Assembly (NCBI RefSeq): GCF_036373705.1
Contig: NC_089855.1
Location: 34,279,219-34,343,218 of the forward strand
Reading direction: 5' to 3'
Length of the DNA stretch: 64,000 nucleotides
Source: Amia ocellicauda
Taxonomy: Eukaryota; Chordata; Actinopteri; Amiiformes; Amiidae
Shown: positions 12,643 to 24,700 of the stretch, one piece after another
How positions within the stretch are numbered: position 1 is the stretch's first letter
Layout: each line of letters starts with the position of its first letter
Notes under the pieces: generated by a model
Told to the model about the DNA's origin: nothing
Seen by the model: only the letters and a program-made list of their open reading frames with translations
Databases searched by the model: none
Translations under genes and position numbers: made by a program

Positions 12643-12980
12643 TGTAAACGCCAGACACAATACACGGGGAGAGAGAGAGAGTCTCGGGTTCCGGTGGTGT
12701 CGGGGCTTTTTTGAGGGGTAGATTGGACCAGTAGGGGGGACACAAGGGGAAAAACAAAACAAGCACACAAATGTCTACACAAACAGGGTGCTCCGGGCAC
12801 TAAGGGGTAGTAGTGGCAGTCCTCCTTCTCAGCAGGTTAGCTGCCTCTGTAGGGGAAGGAGAGGGATTAAATAGAGAAGGCATAGCTGCTGCTGACATCA
12901 CAATCGCCACGGTGCTCATTGCCCGCAGCCGTGAGTTTGCAGCCTGTGGCACATGAGCACCTAATTAGCATCCTGTCACA
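12643..12980 (-). mobile_element. Solo LTR with 5-bp target-site duplication
   Basis: A 338-bp segment bounded by TG (12643) and CA (12980). It is flanked by the direct repeat AAAAC at 12638-12642 and 12981-12985. The reverse strand starts TGTGACAGGATGC, has a TATTTAA box-like site in its first half and ends GTTTACA, so the LTR probably reads leftward. There is no internal retroviral or gag-pol coding sequence beside it, which is what LTR-LTR recombination leaves. It contains a GA microsatellite near 12668-12682. Confidence 0.82.
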
Positions 12981-12985
12981 AAAAC

Positions 12986-13931
12986 ACACAGATGGGCTGA
13001 TTTTTTAATTAAACTGAAGATGTCTAGACATTTATCCATCCATTCAAAATTAAGTGGAATTAGAAATGGGAAATATATACCAATGCTGTATACATGTGGG
13101 ACATGTGGTATGTGTTACAAAAAGACAGAAGAATCAAAGAGAAAGTCAGTTTTGCTTATCGCTGATGAATGTTTGATACATGAAATGAAGATACATAGAT
13201 GGAAACAATAATACATAATCAGTATGAAAAGCAGTTACTTCTCCAATAACAAAATGCAGTATTGTTCTTAAGTCACCTCCTCAAACTCAGAATACATTAC
13301 ACACTTTCCCAGACACCATACAGACAACAACCCAACAAATAAAAGGGGGCAATAAGATCAAGTGATTGTTCTGCCTCTGCTGGAAGGTTGATTTCTAGTT
13401 TTCTTATGCACATCACCCTGGTATGTCTACCATAGGATTTTTAACGTGGTTTTACTGAAGTTTTACCATCGCATTATAACAGTTTCCTATGGGATCAACA
13501 TGTCTTCGATCTACTTTACTATACTAGACCATGAAAACAGCATGATATATACGGTGATCAATATTTCCAAGGCATAAAATGGCAGACTATGGTTTATTCA
13601 GAGTAACACAGTGAAGCCTTGTTAAAACCATACAAAAATACTGTATTAAATAAGCTTGCATAATGGTGCCTACAGGAGTCATTCCAGCCTTAAATGTATA
13701 ATTACTCTCCCCCTATTATATACAAATACATATTTCACTTTCTATTCATGCATCCCTTATGGGCGTTTGTAATTTTTCCAAATCTGCTGCACACACATAA
13801 ATATAAAACATGCAGATGGTCACTTCCTTCTAGTTCTACAGAGACATCAGTCACTGCTGATTAACTGAAAACCAAAGGAAAAGACAACAAGTTGCAATCT
13901 GTTTTTTAATTTTTATTTAAAAAAACGCATG
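12986..13931. other. No gene recognised
   Basis: AT-rich, short ORFs only. Confidence 0.45.
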
Positions 13932-13933
13932 TA

Positions 13934-15527
13934 CAGTGTAACCGGAAAGTATTCACAGCGCTTCATTTTTTCCACATTTTGTTAGGTTACAGCCTTATTC
14001 CAAAATGGATTAAACTCGTTATTTTCCTCAAAATTCTACAAACAATACCCCATAATGACAATGTGAAAGAAGTTGGTTTGAAATCTTTGCAAATGTATAT
14101 ATATAAAAAAAAAAAAAGCACATGCACATAAGTATTCACAGCCTTTGCTCAATACTTTGTTGAAGCACCTTTGGCACCAATTCCAGCCTCGAGTCTTTTT
14201 GAGTATGATGCTACAAGCTTGGCACACCTATTTTTGGGCAGTTTCTCCCATTCTTCTTTGCAGGACCACTCAAGCTCCATCAGGTTGGATGGGGAGCATC
14301 AGTGTACAGCCATTTTCAGATCTCTCCAGAGATGTTTAATTGGGTTCAAGTCTGGGCTCTGGCTGGGCCACTCAAGGACATTCACAGAGTTGATCTGTAG
14401 CCACTCCTTTGTTATCTTGGCTGTGTGCTTAGGGTCATTGTCCTGTTGGAAGATCAACCTTCACCCCAGTCTAAGGTCCAGAGCGCTCTGGAGCAGGTTG
14501 TTATAAAGGATGTCTCTGTACATTGCTGCATTCATGTTTCCCTCGATCCCGACTAGTCTCCCAGTTCCTGCCGCTGAAAAACATCCCCACAGTATGATGC
14601 TTCACTGTAGGGATGGTATTGGCCAAGGTGATGAGCGGTGCCTGGTTTCCTCCAGACAAGAGTTCAAGCTTTGTTTCATCAGACCAGAGAATTGTTTCTC
14701 ATGGTCCAAGAGTCCTTCCAGTGCCTTTTGGCAAACTCCAGACGGGCATGTGCCTTTTACTGAGGAGTGGCTTCCATCTGGCCACTCTACCATACAGACC
14801 TGATTGGTGGAGTGCTGCAGAGATGGTTGTTCTTCTGGAAGGTTCTCCTCTCTCCACAGAGAGGCACTGGAGCTCTGTCAGAGCGACCATCGGGTTCTTG
14901 GTCACCTCCCTGACTAAGGCCCTTCTCCCCCGATCCCTCAGTTTGGCCGGGCAGCCAGCTCTAGGAAGAGTCCTGGTGGTTCCAAACTTCTTCCATTTAC
15001 GGATGATGGCGGCCACTGTGCTCATTGGGACCTTCAATGCTGCAGAAATTTGTCTGTACCCTTCCCCAGATCTGTGCCTCGATACAATCCTGTCTCGGAT
15101 GTCTACAGACAATTCCTTGGACTTCATGGCTTGGTTTGTGCTCTAACATGCACTATTAACTGTGGGACCTTATATAGACAGGTGTGTGCCTTTCCAAATT
15201 ATGTCTAATCAACTGAATTTACCACAGGTGGACTCCAATCAAGTTGTAGAAACATCTCAAGGATGATCAGAGGAAACAGGATGCACCTGAGCTCAATTTT
15301 GAGTGTCATGGGAAAGGCTGTGAATACTTATGTACATGTGCTTTTTTTGTTTTTAATTTTTAATAAATTTGCAAAGATTTCAAACAAACTTCTTTCACGT
15401 TGTCATTATGGGGTATTGTTTGTAGAATTGTGAGGAAAATAATTAATTTAATCGATTTTGGAATAAGGCTGTAACATAACAAAATGTGGAAAAAGTGAAG
15501 CGCTGTGAATTCTTTCAGGATGCACTG
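13934..15527 (-). mobile_element. Tc1-like transposon (CAGTGCATCCGG family), copy 2
   Basis: The left terminal repeat opens CAGTGTAACCGGAAAG (diverged from copy 1) at 13934, and the right ends GGATGCACTG at 15527. TA lies on both sides at 13932-13933 and 15528-15529. It has the same orientation as copy 1, about 6.7 kb apart. Confidence 0.92.
14149..15127 (-). pseudogene. Tc1-like transposase, frameshifted
   Basis: The - strand start at 15127 gives an open N-terminal 142 codons: MKSKELSVDIRDRIV, two helix-turn-helix units and the basic RDRGRRAL linker. The frame is lost near 14700, where sequence before the WSDET motif is missing. The C-terminal half is split between frames, and the last residues correspond to GASTKY with the stop at 14149-14151. 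This copy has the best-preserved DNA-binding half of its family here but no continuous catalytic domain. Confidence 0.9.
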
Positions 15528-15529
15528 TA

Positions 15530-16279
15530 TTTGGAAGGTAACAGTAACTGTCTCAAAACTTTTGTAATGAACAACAGGCTGTAGTAAATGTGTAGATGAC
15601 AATTCAAAGTATATCAACGCATGACTTTACGAGTAAATAAGATTTAAATAGCTAACAAAACAGACACATATTATTTGCATGAGGGTACACCCACACATCA
15701 GGGGGTTTTCAGTTTCAATTATAAAGTAACATCCTTGCCTTTCTGCTATATATATGGTCTCTCAGTTGCAATACGCCAGGATGTGTACCAAATGGAGTTA
15801 GATAATTAATATGATTTTTTCATATGGGCCAACTAAAGAGTGCTACTTTAGAACCAGTGTTGCATTGGTACAAGGTGAAGGGAATCTGAAAGAATATGTA
15901 GAGTGTTTGGAGGGATTCCCCAATAACACTCTCCTGGGGGACAGACAACAAATACATGTATACAGTTTAGTTTTGAGCAAAGAGTAGTGCATCAGTGCCT
16001 GAATTTACCACGAAGTTAAAAGTTAGTATGTGAAGGCACTTTTAAAGTAGTGAGCAAATTCTGTGAACATCTTCCCTTCATTAGGGTGCAAGGGGGAACA
16101 AGTGAAGGACCCTCAAGCTCATTAAATCACGCTGCTGTGTTAAAATTATGTCATTACATGGTTTGAATAGTGGCCCAAACACCATTACTTCACCAAAAAA
16201 TTCCTTATTGACATTTTGGGAATATACTCTGAGTTCAAACACGGGGACTAAATAAAATACATTGGCCAAAATGGTTTAA
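15530..16279. other. No gene recognised
   Basis: AT-rich sequence between a Tc1 copy and a LINE fragment. Nothing supported. Confidence 0.45.
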
Positions 16280-16975
16280 TAGAAGTATGCAAAAAGAAAA
16301 TGATCCAAAAATATATCGTATATTTCCAACAGTACTTAAAGAAATGAGGGAAATTATTTATAGACCACTAACTAAAATATTCCAAATGACACTTAGAACA
16401 GGGGATGTGCCAACTGATTGGAAAACTGCTAATGCCATACCTATCCACAGGAAAGGGTTGAAAACTGAGCCAGGAAATTAAAGACCAATCAGTCTCACCT
16501 CCATTACTTGTAAAATATTGGAAAAAATTATTAGACAGAAAATAGAGGAGCAGCTAAATGGAAACCATATTCTTGGAGATAGTCAACATTGGTTTATATG
16601 AGGCAGATCATGTCTTACTAATTTATTCAAGTTTTTTGAACATGCAACTGCAGCTGTGTATCACATGAAAGCATATGATATGATATACTTCAATTTTCAG
16701 AAAGCTTTTGACAAGGTTCCGCACCAAAGATTGATCCTAAAATTGGAAACTGTAGGTATTCGGGGTAATGTAAATAGACAGATCATGTACTGGTTGATGT
16801 ATAGGAAACAGAGGGTGTTGATAAGAGGAGTTGCTTCTAACTGGAGTGAAGTTGTTAGTGGAGTTCCACAGGATCAGTACTAGGGCCTCTGATTTTTCTA
16901 ATCTATATTAATGATCTGGAATATGGGATAGTTAGCAAACGTGTCAAATTTTCAGATGATCCAAAAATAGGTAGA
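16280..16975 (+). pseudogene. CR1/jockey-group LINE reverse transcriptase fragment
   Basis: The + strand holds a degraded non-LTR reverse transcriptase. In order: RPLTKIFQMTLRTGDVPTDW with the upstream finger motif (16287-16481), RPISLTSITCKILEK after a stop, YFNFQKAFDKVPHQRL (palm motif A region, 16680-16735), then GVPQ (near 16860) and FSDDPKIG, which corresponds to the catalytic FADD motif with Ala to Ser. At least four stops interrupt it. The piece is truncated at both ends and meets an oppositely oriented LINE at about 16980. Confidence 0.85.
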
Positions 16976-16984
16976 TACCTTAGA

Positions 16985-19200
16985 GACCATACGCAACATC
17001 CTCTCACATCTTGCCCTATCATGGGCAGCTGTATTACCATACTATACAGTGATTGAGAAGGCGATAATGCTCTCAATTACGGCTCTATAGAAGTAAGTCA
17101 TTCCACCTGGCACACCCCAGATTTCCTGAGCTGCCTTAGAATGTACAATGATGGGATTTTTTAATGATTGCACAGATGTTATCCTCCCCAATAAATGTGA
17201 AGGAGGACACTTTTCCCACCATTTGGCCATTTATAATAAATGGCTGGAGGACATACTGGACATTTCTGAAAGTCTATGACCAGTTATTTTGTTTTGTCTA
17301 CGTTAAGCAAAAAGTTGTCGTGTCTGCACCACTCGACTAGTGCAGACACTTCATTTCAGTTTGCAGACTCATCATTGGCTGTGATAAATCCACCTAATGC
17401 TGTATCATCAGCAAACTTTATCATTTAGAAAGACTCAGACCAGGAAACATAGTAATTTGTATACATAGCAGTACAGTTGTAACAGGGTTATAATTGCGAT
17501 CTTTATTTGCTTAGTTTTTATTGTTTAATATTTATTCACTTTAGTTTATTGCACATTTTCTTTATTTCATTAGGTGAACTCACCTCCCCAGTCTGCTCTA
17601 ACTAGCAAACCTTTTAATTGATTGTTAATTGGATAATTTGGAAAAACTTTTTGCTTTGGTATAAAACTCCTGTTTTTGTTTATTACAGGATGACCATCCT
17701 GGAGGGATTGTGTGTCTGAGGTTCAGTGCAGGAGTGAGGGGCATTATGAGAATCTAAAATGAAGAAGCTAAGACTAAGGAGATATTTAAATAGAAAAATA
17801 ATATTTGACTGGTGGTGTTATGGGGACATGGACTATTTTAAAGAAACGCACAAAAGACAGCCTTTAGTTTAAAGTGTGCTAGTATTTCTTCCTGCTCTAT
17901 CCTGTACTCCACTTGTATGTGACTGTGAGAATAAGACTCTTTTATGTGTTGTGCTATTCTCTGTATTGATTTTATTGACTGTATCTACATGAATGTGATA
18001 ATTGTTACTGGAAACATCTGCCTTTTTTAAATATATTGTTTATTTGAAAATAAAGACTTAAATATTACACTTCTGTGCCCACTTGGTAACATTGTATTAA
18101 ACACAGAGCTGAAGTCAATGAACAGGACATGGACATACATGCAAGGTGATTCCAAATGCTGAAGTATACAGTGAAGGCCCATAGACACAGCATCATCAGC
18201 TGACCTGTATGCAAACTGAAAGGGATCTTCTTAATGCTGGACAGGATGTTAGCCACCAGCTGCTCAAATACTTTCAATATAATAGAGGTCAAGGTGACAA
18301 TATTTTACAATAAGTGTCTTAGGAACAAGAATGATGATCGCAGATTTGAATCAGGCTGATACCTTTGCTTGCTTGCTGGAGTGACGTTGAAAATGTCCAT
18401 GAGAATAGGAGCTAGCTTGTCTGCACAGTGCTTAAGCGTGGTGGAGGAGACTTGATCAGGACAAACAGCTGTCCCAATGTTCTGTTTGCTAAGCAGCATT
18501 TTCACATACTGTTGCTGAATTGGAGATGGTCGGAGAAGATTATCATGCATAATTATATTCTATTGCAAATAATTTTGCATGTCAAATTTGCACCAGAAGT
18601 CATTAAGCCAATCTGGGAGAGTGTGAGCGGCATAAGTCTGTTTCATCTTATAGTCTGTATTCTGTTGGAGACCTTGACAGATCCCCTTACTGTCATTTGA
18701 GGTCAATTTGCTCTTTAATTTGTTCTTGTATTTAGCCTTCGCTTTGTCAACTTCACATTTAAAACAATACGTAGCTGCTTTATACAGTGCAATGTTACTC
18801 CTTTCAAATGCATATTTTTTCTTGAGCAATAAACCATTGAGATGTTTATTGAACCATGATTTATTAATGGTATAAACAGTCACAGTTTTGGTAGGGATGC
18901 ATATACCCTCTGAGAAACTAATATATGATGTCACTGTATCAGGTAACTCATTAACATTACAACTGGAATCTTTAAAAATAAACCAGTATGTGGAGTCAGT
19001 ATTTTAAGGTCTTCACTGAGTTAACCATTGACCATTGAAAGTTTTTAACTTTTGTTGATACTTGGGACTCAGATCAATCATATTCTGATCAGAGTTACAA
19101 AGGGGCGCCTGTGAAATAACTTCTGGAATCTTGCAATAACATTGATCTAATGATTTATTTGTTCGTATCTCTATAATACCTTTTCACGTTTACAAAATTA
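16985..19200 (-). mobile_element. L2/Rex-like LINE remnant, - strand, interrupted
   Basis: Reading leftward, the segment gives part of the endonuclease (about 19200-18950), the linker (18934-18560: TSYISFSEGICIPTK, KSWFNKHL, LTSNDSKGICQGLQQ), and reverse transcriptase fingers (18550-18305: PDQVSSTTLKHCADKLAP). Next come part of the palm (about 18292-18090) and, after an unrelated block, KFADDTALGGF (near 17430) and NFLLNVDKTK (near 17300). The palm segment carrying the GxPQG motif is missing where the block lies. Frames are broken many times, so it is inert. The exact LINE clade is uncertain. Confidence 0.82.
17478..18069 (+). mobile_element. LTR-like insert inside the LINE
   Basis: The block starts TGTAACAGGG and ends ATTACA, so it has TG...CA ends. 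It contains GGTATAAAACTCC (TATA-like, about 17670) and GAAAATAAAGAC (polyadenylation-like, about 18050). It replaces the reverse-transcriptase palm region of the surrounding LINE. No target duplication matches (ACAGT against CTTCT), so the solo-LTR reading is tentative. Confidence 0.45.
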
Positions 19201-19850
19201 AAATCACCAAGGGTATGAGTCAGAATGAGTCAGAATTAACATGTTCAATATTAATAATTTGTGTAGCTACCTGCTGGGCTGCCATAGTTGCATTGGACTG
19301 GGGAGGAAAGGATGCGAACAGTGGCCAGAATAATGGATGTAAATTCCCTCAGGAAATAAAACATAAAATAAACAAAAGACCAAACCTTTTGTATTAGTTC
19401 TGAAAGTGAAAATCCTAAACCTTACACAGTCATCATGAGATCAAGTGAGATCCAAAATAGGTTCTGGAATTTATATACAGGCTTTTCATGTATATTTTAC
19501 TGAAATTTGTATATGAAATTCAATATCTATCCCATGATTTATACAATTAATTTTGTATACTGTATGTCAAGTACATATAGCTTGATATATATATATATAT
19601 GGCTTTATGTATTAGATTAATTTGCACAAATATGATTTCATCACGTCTTGTAACTTCAGCTATTTGCTTTTCTTTGTCTTAGTCTTAGTTTTTCGAAATG
19701 CGTATTTTTAAAATAAATAAATTTAAAATATTGCAGCATGAGTTCTAATTAGGTTACTATTGTAAAGGTTTGCCCATGTCTATCAAATGTCATTTAAAAC
19801 TACTGTGAGAAATTTTAATCATCTAATCAGATTAGAAATCATTCACTTTT
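19201..19850. other. No gene recognised
   Basis: AT-rich region between the LINE and the CpG-richer promoter area of the BTB gene. Confidence 0.45.
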
Positions 19851-19854
19851 TCAT

Positions 19855-20180
19855 TCTTTCAAGAGCCCGAAACGTGGCCGCTATTGTTCACTGTTAGAAC
19901 AGTATCTTGCGAGCGATACACTTGTTTTTAAAACCATCAACTTGACATCCCGCCGCCGCCGCACACTCTACAGACAACGCTTCCACCGTCAACCTATCTT
20001 GACTGTGAAAAGAAGAAGGCGAAAAATAAACCAAGGCTGAGTGAGTGACATCTCCAATAACCAATGGCATTGTCCTGGGTGGAGATTGTAAAACTCTCCG
20101 CTAATGGCTTTGACAGAAGGCGGGAGATGTATATATTTCCCCGCGACGTTAGGTTGTCCCCTGGTAACCAGCAGAAGGTT
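19855..20180 (+). promoter_or_regulatory. Probable promoter of the ZBTB11-like gene
   Basis: G+C and CpG rise sharply against the AT-rich surroundings (for example the CCG repeats near 19953). There are two CCAAT boxes at 20054-20058 and 20061-20065, as in NF-Y promoters, an E2F-like GGCGGGA at about 20119-20125 and a CCTGGTAACC near 20159. A start site cannot be set from sequence alone. About 1.2 kb separates this block from the first ATG, so an untranslated leader or a leader intron is likely. Confidence 0.5.
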
Positions 20181-21413
20181 ACGAGTTAAAGAATTGGATT
20201 ATTTGATCATCTGACTACGGGAACGGAGGGAGTTGGGGTGACAAATTATATGATATTTGGATATTTTCAAGCAATACTTTTAATCGCGCCGTGTGGGGCA
20301 TTTGATACTGCTGCCGTATAACTCTTAATGGACGTGTTAGAGAACTAGAGCGGATGGAAGAGAAAATATAAGTTAGACGAAAAAACAAACATTGCTTTGC
20401 TGCACACGGTGGTTTGAAATGTACGGCGATCTTGTACTGTGCAATAGCTTCGACTGGTGTTTAAAGATAAGCAGATCAACTCAATGGAGATCTAGTAGTG
20501 CTGCGTAGTCGTTTGCAGTTGTACCGTTTTACATTTGGGGGAGAAATAAAGTGTGCGTTACGGTGTCGTTGTAAAGTAAAGTTAAATTGGAGAAGAAACG
20601 CGCAATATGAGCCAGACCGAAACTTTTTTTTTTTTTTAAGCGCGTTGTTGTCAAATGAAACGTTGTTTTTGATCAGTGGTGCCGCTGCAGTTTTATGGAT
20701 CCGTTTCCAAAAATATGACGTCTCTAGTAAAAAGTCGAGAGAGCGGCGTGTATAGTCACGTGTCGCTGGAATTTTAATCTGGACACCGAATGTATCTAAA
20801 TTGAAATGAGCGACATGGTTAACGCATGAAAAAACAAACGTCTGTCCATTACACTGTGTGCAGTGTACTATATGTCTTTTAAAAGATCCGATGCGTTTCT
20901 CAGATATGTTTCTATTGGCGTACTACTGCTAATAATGCGTTTTAATTTTCGAACGGTATTTAATGTGTAGGTTATATTAAATGATTTCTTACCGGGTTAC
21001 TTAACACACCCTATTCGGCAGTATTTCAATGCCATGTAGGTAACCTTTTATATGATCATTATTACATATGTATGCTAATGATACGTTAAAAAAACCACCG
21101 AGAGTCGGTATATGTTTTTACATCTTTAATGTAGCCTATGTGTTTTGTTATTAAAAATAACAAAGTTCACAAAACCTGTACAAGTGGTCTACTCAGGACG
21201 CCTGTGAGCTAGCACGGGATATTGCTGGTCGAGCTGTTGGTTTGGGTTGAAGTTAGGCATAATAAATAAGGCCGATTTAAGTGAATTAATTTAATTGTCG
21301 AAACTGGGTATAATTGGAATCCGACGCTTTACAGCGAAGATCATTTGGAAATTACAAAAAAAAAATAAGAGGAGGAAAAAAAAAAAAACCGTAAACAAGG
21401 AAGCCGGCGAAAA

Positions 21414-21744
21414 ATGGCCGGCGACTGCGCCTACAACACACACTATGCTAATGATGAGACTTTTGGTAACAAACATTTGTTGGGCAGAAATCAGGAACTC
21501 AGTGGGGATGCTGCTGTGAAAGATTGCGCTGGGGAAGAGTCGGCTTCCTCGCCTTTCTTCGAGGTCATCGATGGGGTTCTGTATCGTAAAAAGTTGGAGA
21601 AAGGGTACATCCATTACAGGGAAGTACTGGACCAGGATAGGAGACGCAATGCCATTGCAACTTTCCATCAGAAGCGGCTTGGGAAGCTGCACCACACCTT
21701 GGAGGACACCTACAGATTTGTAGCAGAAAACTACTGGTGGGAAG
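21414..21744 (+). CDS. ZBTB11-like exon 1 (HHCC domain, first part)
   Basis: Codes 110 residues plus one base. It includes DGVLYRKK, the first zinc ligands in [10 protein letters not shown] (His, seven residues, His) and the NYWWEG turn typical of integrase zinc-binding domains. It ends at the donor GGTATG (GT at 21745). Confidence 0.8.
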
Positions 21745-24700
21745 GTATGGTCTCAGTATACGCCTTTTATATTAATGTGAGGATACCCCCGAAAAAAGTA
21801 TCCCTTTTTAATTTTATTTTTTCCTGCTGCGTTGTGCGCATATCAAGCTACGCAAAGTCTAGGCGACGTATCCACGTTCATTCTTTTCCAGAAAGGTCAA
21901 ACTATTAAGATTTTAAATAATTCATTTATTCTTAGTTTAGATCTTATTCCGAATATTTTTGTATGACAATGCAATACTACTGTACCCTTCCAATGCATTG
22001 AAAACCGGTTAAACCGCAAATGTATATACAGGAAGTTTTAAATGTGTAGGCTGAAATATGGAATTATACTACTAGGCAAGTGTGTTAACAATTCATGTAA
22101 CTATGGACTGGACTACTTTTTTTATCAGTAACATCACAGCAATATGCAATATTTCAAGTGTACTCATTGTCAATTTAAAGTTTGAGAGAAACAAAACAAA
22201 CGGCTCCAATGAGTGTGCAATTATTATGCTCTGTACTTTGTAGCCAAGGAGAATGATGGCAAATATGAATAGTTTGTGTCGTCTTTTAGGTTTGATGTCG
22301 TTTTGAGATTTTTGCCACCCCGTGGTTCTGGGTACCGGTATACCCTGTCATTTGTGTTGGCGGAATTCATTTGAACTTTGCAGGTCAACCCAATCTTTTA
22401 AGTATTATCCCATAGAAAGTAATCAATATATACTGGATGTAGTTGAAATTGCCATAGAAGAGCTTGCACAAGCAATATGTGGTGTTCAATGTAGTTATTT
22501 TTAAATGTAAAGAATACATCTAGCTTCTTATTAGTTAACATTATTTTTCTTGGTTACAAAGCTATCGCATGTTGGATCAGTTAAATATAAAGTTCCAGGT
22601 CCTGATGTTGTGTCCTATTAAGATGCAGTAATTGCAGCACTACAGACTTGGACCTTAATATGAGAACATCTGGTTATTTAAAATAACCATTTATCAATAC
22701 AGATGAAATCTCCAAAACTATTTTGTTAAACCAGGGAGTGGCAGCCAAGAACAGCTGATTTAATGAAGTGTCTAGTGTCTACTGCATGTGAGGAATACAA
22801 GTTCCCCAAAACTAACTTTTCTACTGATAAGTATTTTGGAAGTTGAAGAAGTACTGTTGTGTGTTGCTACCAGAAGGATAGTAGATATGCAAGATTTTGG
22901 TTACTTTACTTTTCAGCTGAAGGCAACCTTTTTTTTTTTGTAATATGGAAGAGTATGAAAGCTTAACATTTCTTCAACCGTAAACACAACTTTGAACTGA
23001 ATGGTTAAGCTCACTTTGGTGCATCCTTCTATGGAACTCATGATTAGCAATTGTTTTATTTTAAATCTAGTGTAATTTGTGTGGATCATTGATCCCAGAT
23101 AAAAGTGAACTTTGTTGTGTGCTAAATGCAATGCAATGCAATCAGATTTGCTAAACCTGGCTTCTGATGCAAAGCTAACCATGCTAAATGATCCTGGGTT
23201 GCTGTGAAATACGTTTATGAAATTGGGGAATTATCAGAGAAATCAACCTTGTAAATATGGGTATTGTTGTATTGTTAATGATTATTTACAATAGTTAAGC
23301 AATGTGTTGAAATAATTTAATAAACAGGGTTGCCAAGTTAAGTAAAAGACTTGCGGGGGTTGGGTTGGGACCCTGATCTGAAATGTATAACACACTCAAA
23401 GCCAGATTGACCTCTTTTCTTTTGCATATGAAAATACACACATGGAACAAATTCTGTGATAATCTGAAAATAATGCTTTAGGGTTTTCATTTATCTTCTG
23501 TTTTTAATTTGCTTTGTGTTATTGATGTTGAAAAAAGCAACAGATTAGAAGAGCCATAGTAGAAAATTATAATAAATGTGGTCTGGAGCATCCTTGCATT
23601 CACACTTTTGTGTTTGGCATATCAAGATGGATATGATACTGGTTCATAGCCTTTAGCCTTCTTAAAGTGAGGGATGTATTTGTAACAATCTGTCTGTCTG
23701 TACATTATTTTAAATTGAGAGCAATGAACAAAGCAAAACCTAGGTAAAAACTATTTTAAAGTTTGTTTAAACCTCAGTAATTAAATATGACTCTTATTTC
23801 AACCAACTGTTGAATTTGAAGTAGCCTTCTTACACAGAAATGCATCACAGCTTTTGTGTGAAAAGAGCAGAGTTCAAGTATAAACTGATTTGCCAACACT
23901 GAGCAATTTTACTTCTCTTAATCGGGTCACATTTCAGTATAACTTTAGTGGTTGTTTTTTTGTGTAACTCCCTAATGAATACACAGAAAAATGCATCCGT
24001 CACCTTTGAATTGAACTGAAGGGGGGGAAAAGGCAACATTACTTTTGAAGATCTGTTTCTTTGTAAATGTTCTGTTAGGTATTGCTGTTGTGCAGAGATG
24101 TGTTAACCGAGATGTATCTGTATTGACCCATTGCTGTCTCTTTTGGATGTAAATGTAATTCTGTTTTGCTTCAAGGCTAGGTATTGTGTTCTAAGCCAAT
24201 GTTTGGCAACCCCTTAAAGCTTAAAGCACGCCTACATCAAAATTGTTTGTGACTTCCCAACCCCTCCTGCTCTCCCACCTTAAAATTGATGTCCCTTTTA
24301 AATATAACTTTATTTTCAGCGAGGAACCTTTAGCTGGTCTTGATGCATTGCACAGTCTAATTTGCTTCTGGTAGAAACATATTTTGGATGAAGGGGATTT
24401 AGTTTTTTCTTTCTGTTTTGTGTGACTTTTTCTCGGATGTCCAGAACAACCTTGTCAGACCAATGTGCCGCTACTTTGAGTTAAACAAGTTTTAGAATAT
24501 TTATCTTTTAAGAATTATGAACACCCAAAGTAAAGTGTTTTCTCAGTGTTCATTGTGAATTAGGTTAGAGTCTTTATTTAATATATCATTTGTATGGTTT
24601 TTGTTTCAAAATCTATCTGTATGTAGGCTAAACTATAAATTAATGCCCATGTCATAGAAGGTATGCATTGGTTAGTGTGACATTGTCAGTGCTATTTAAA

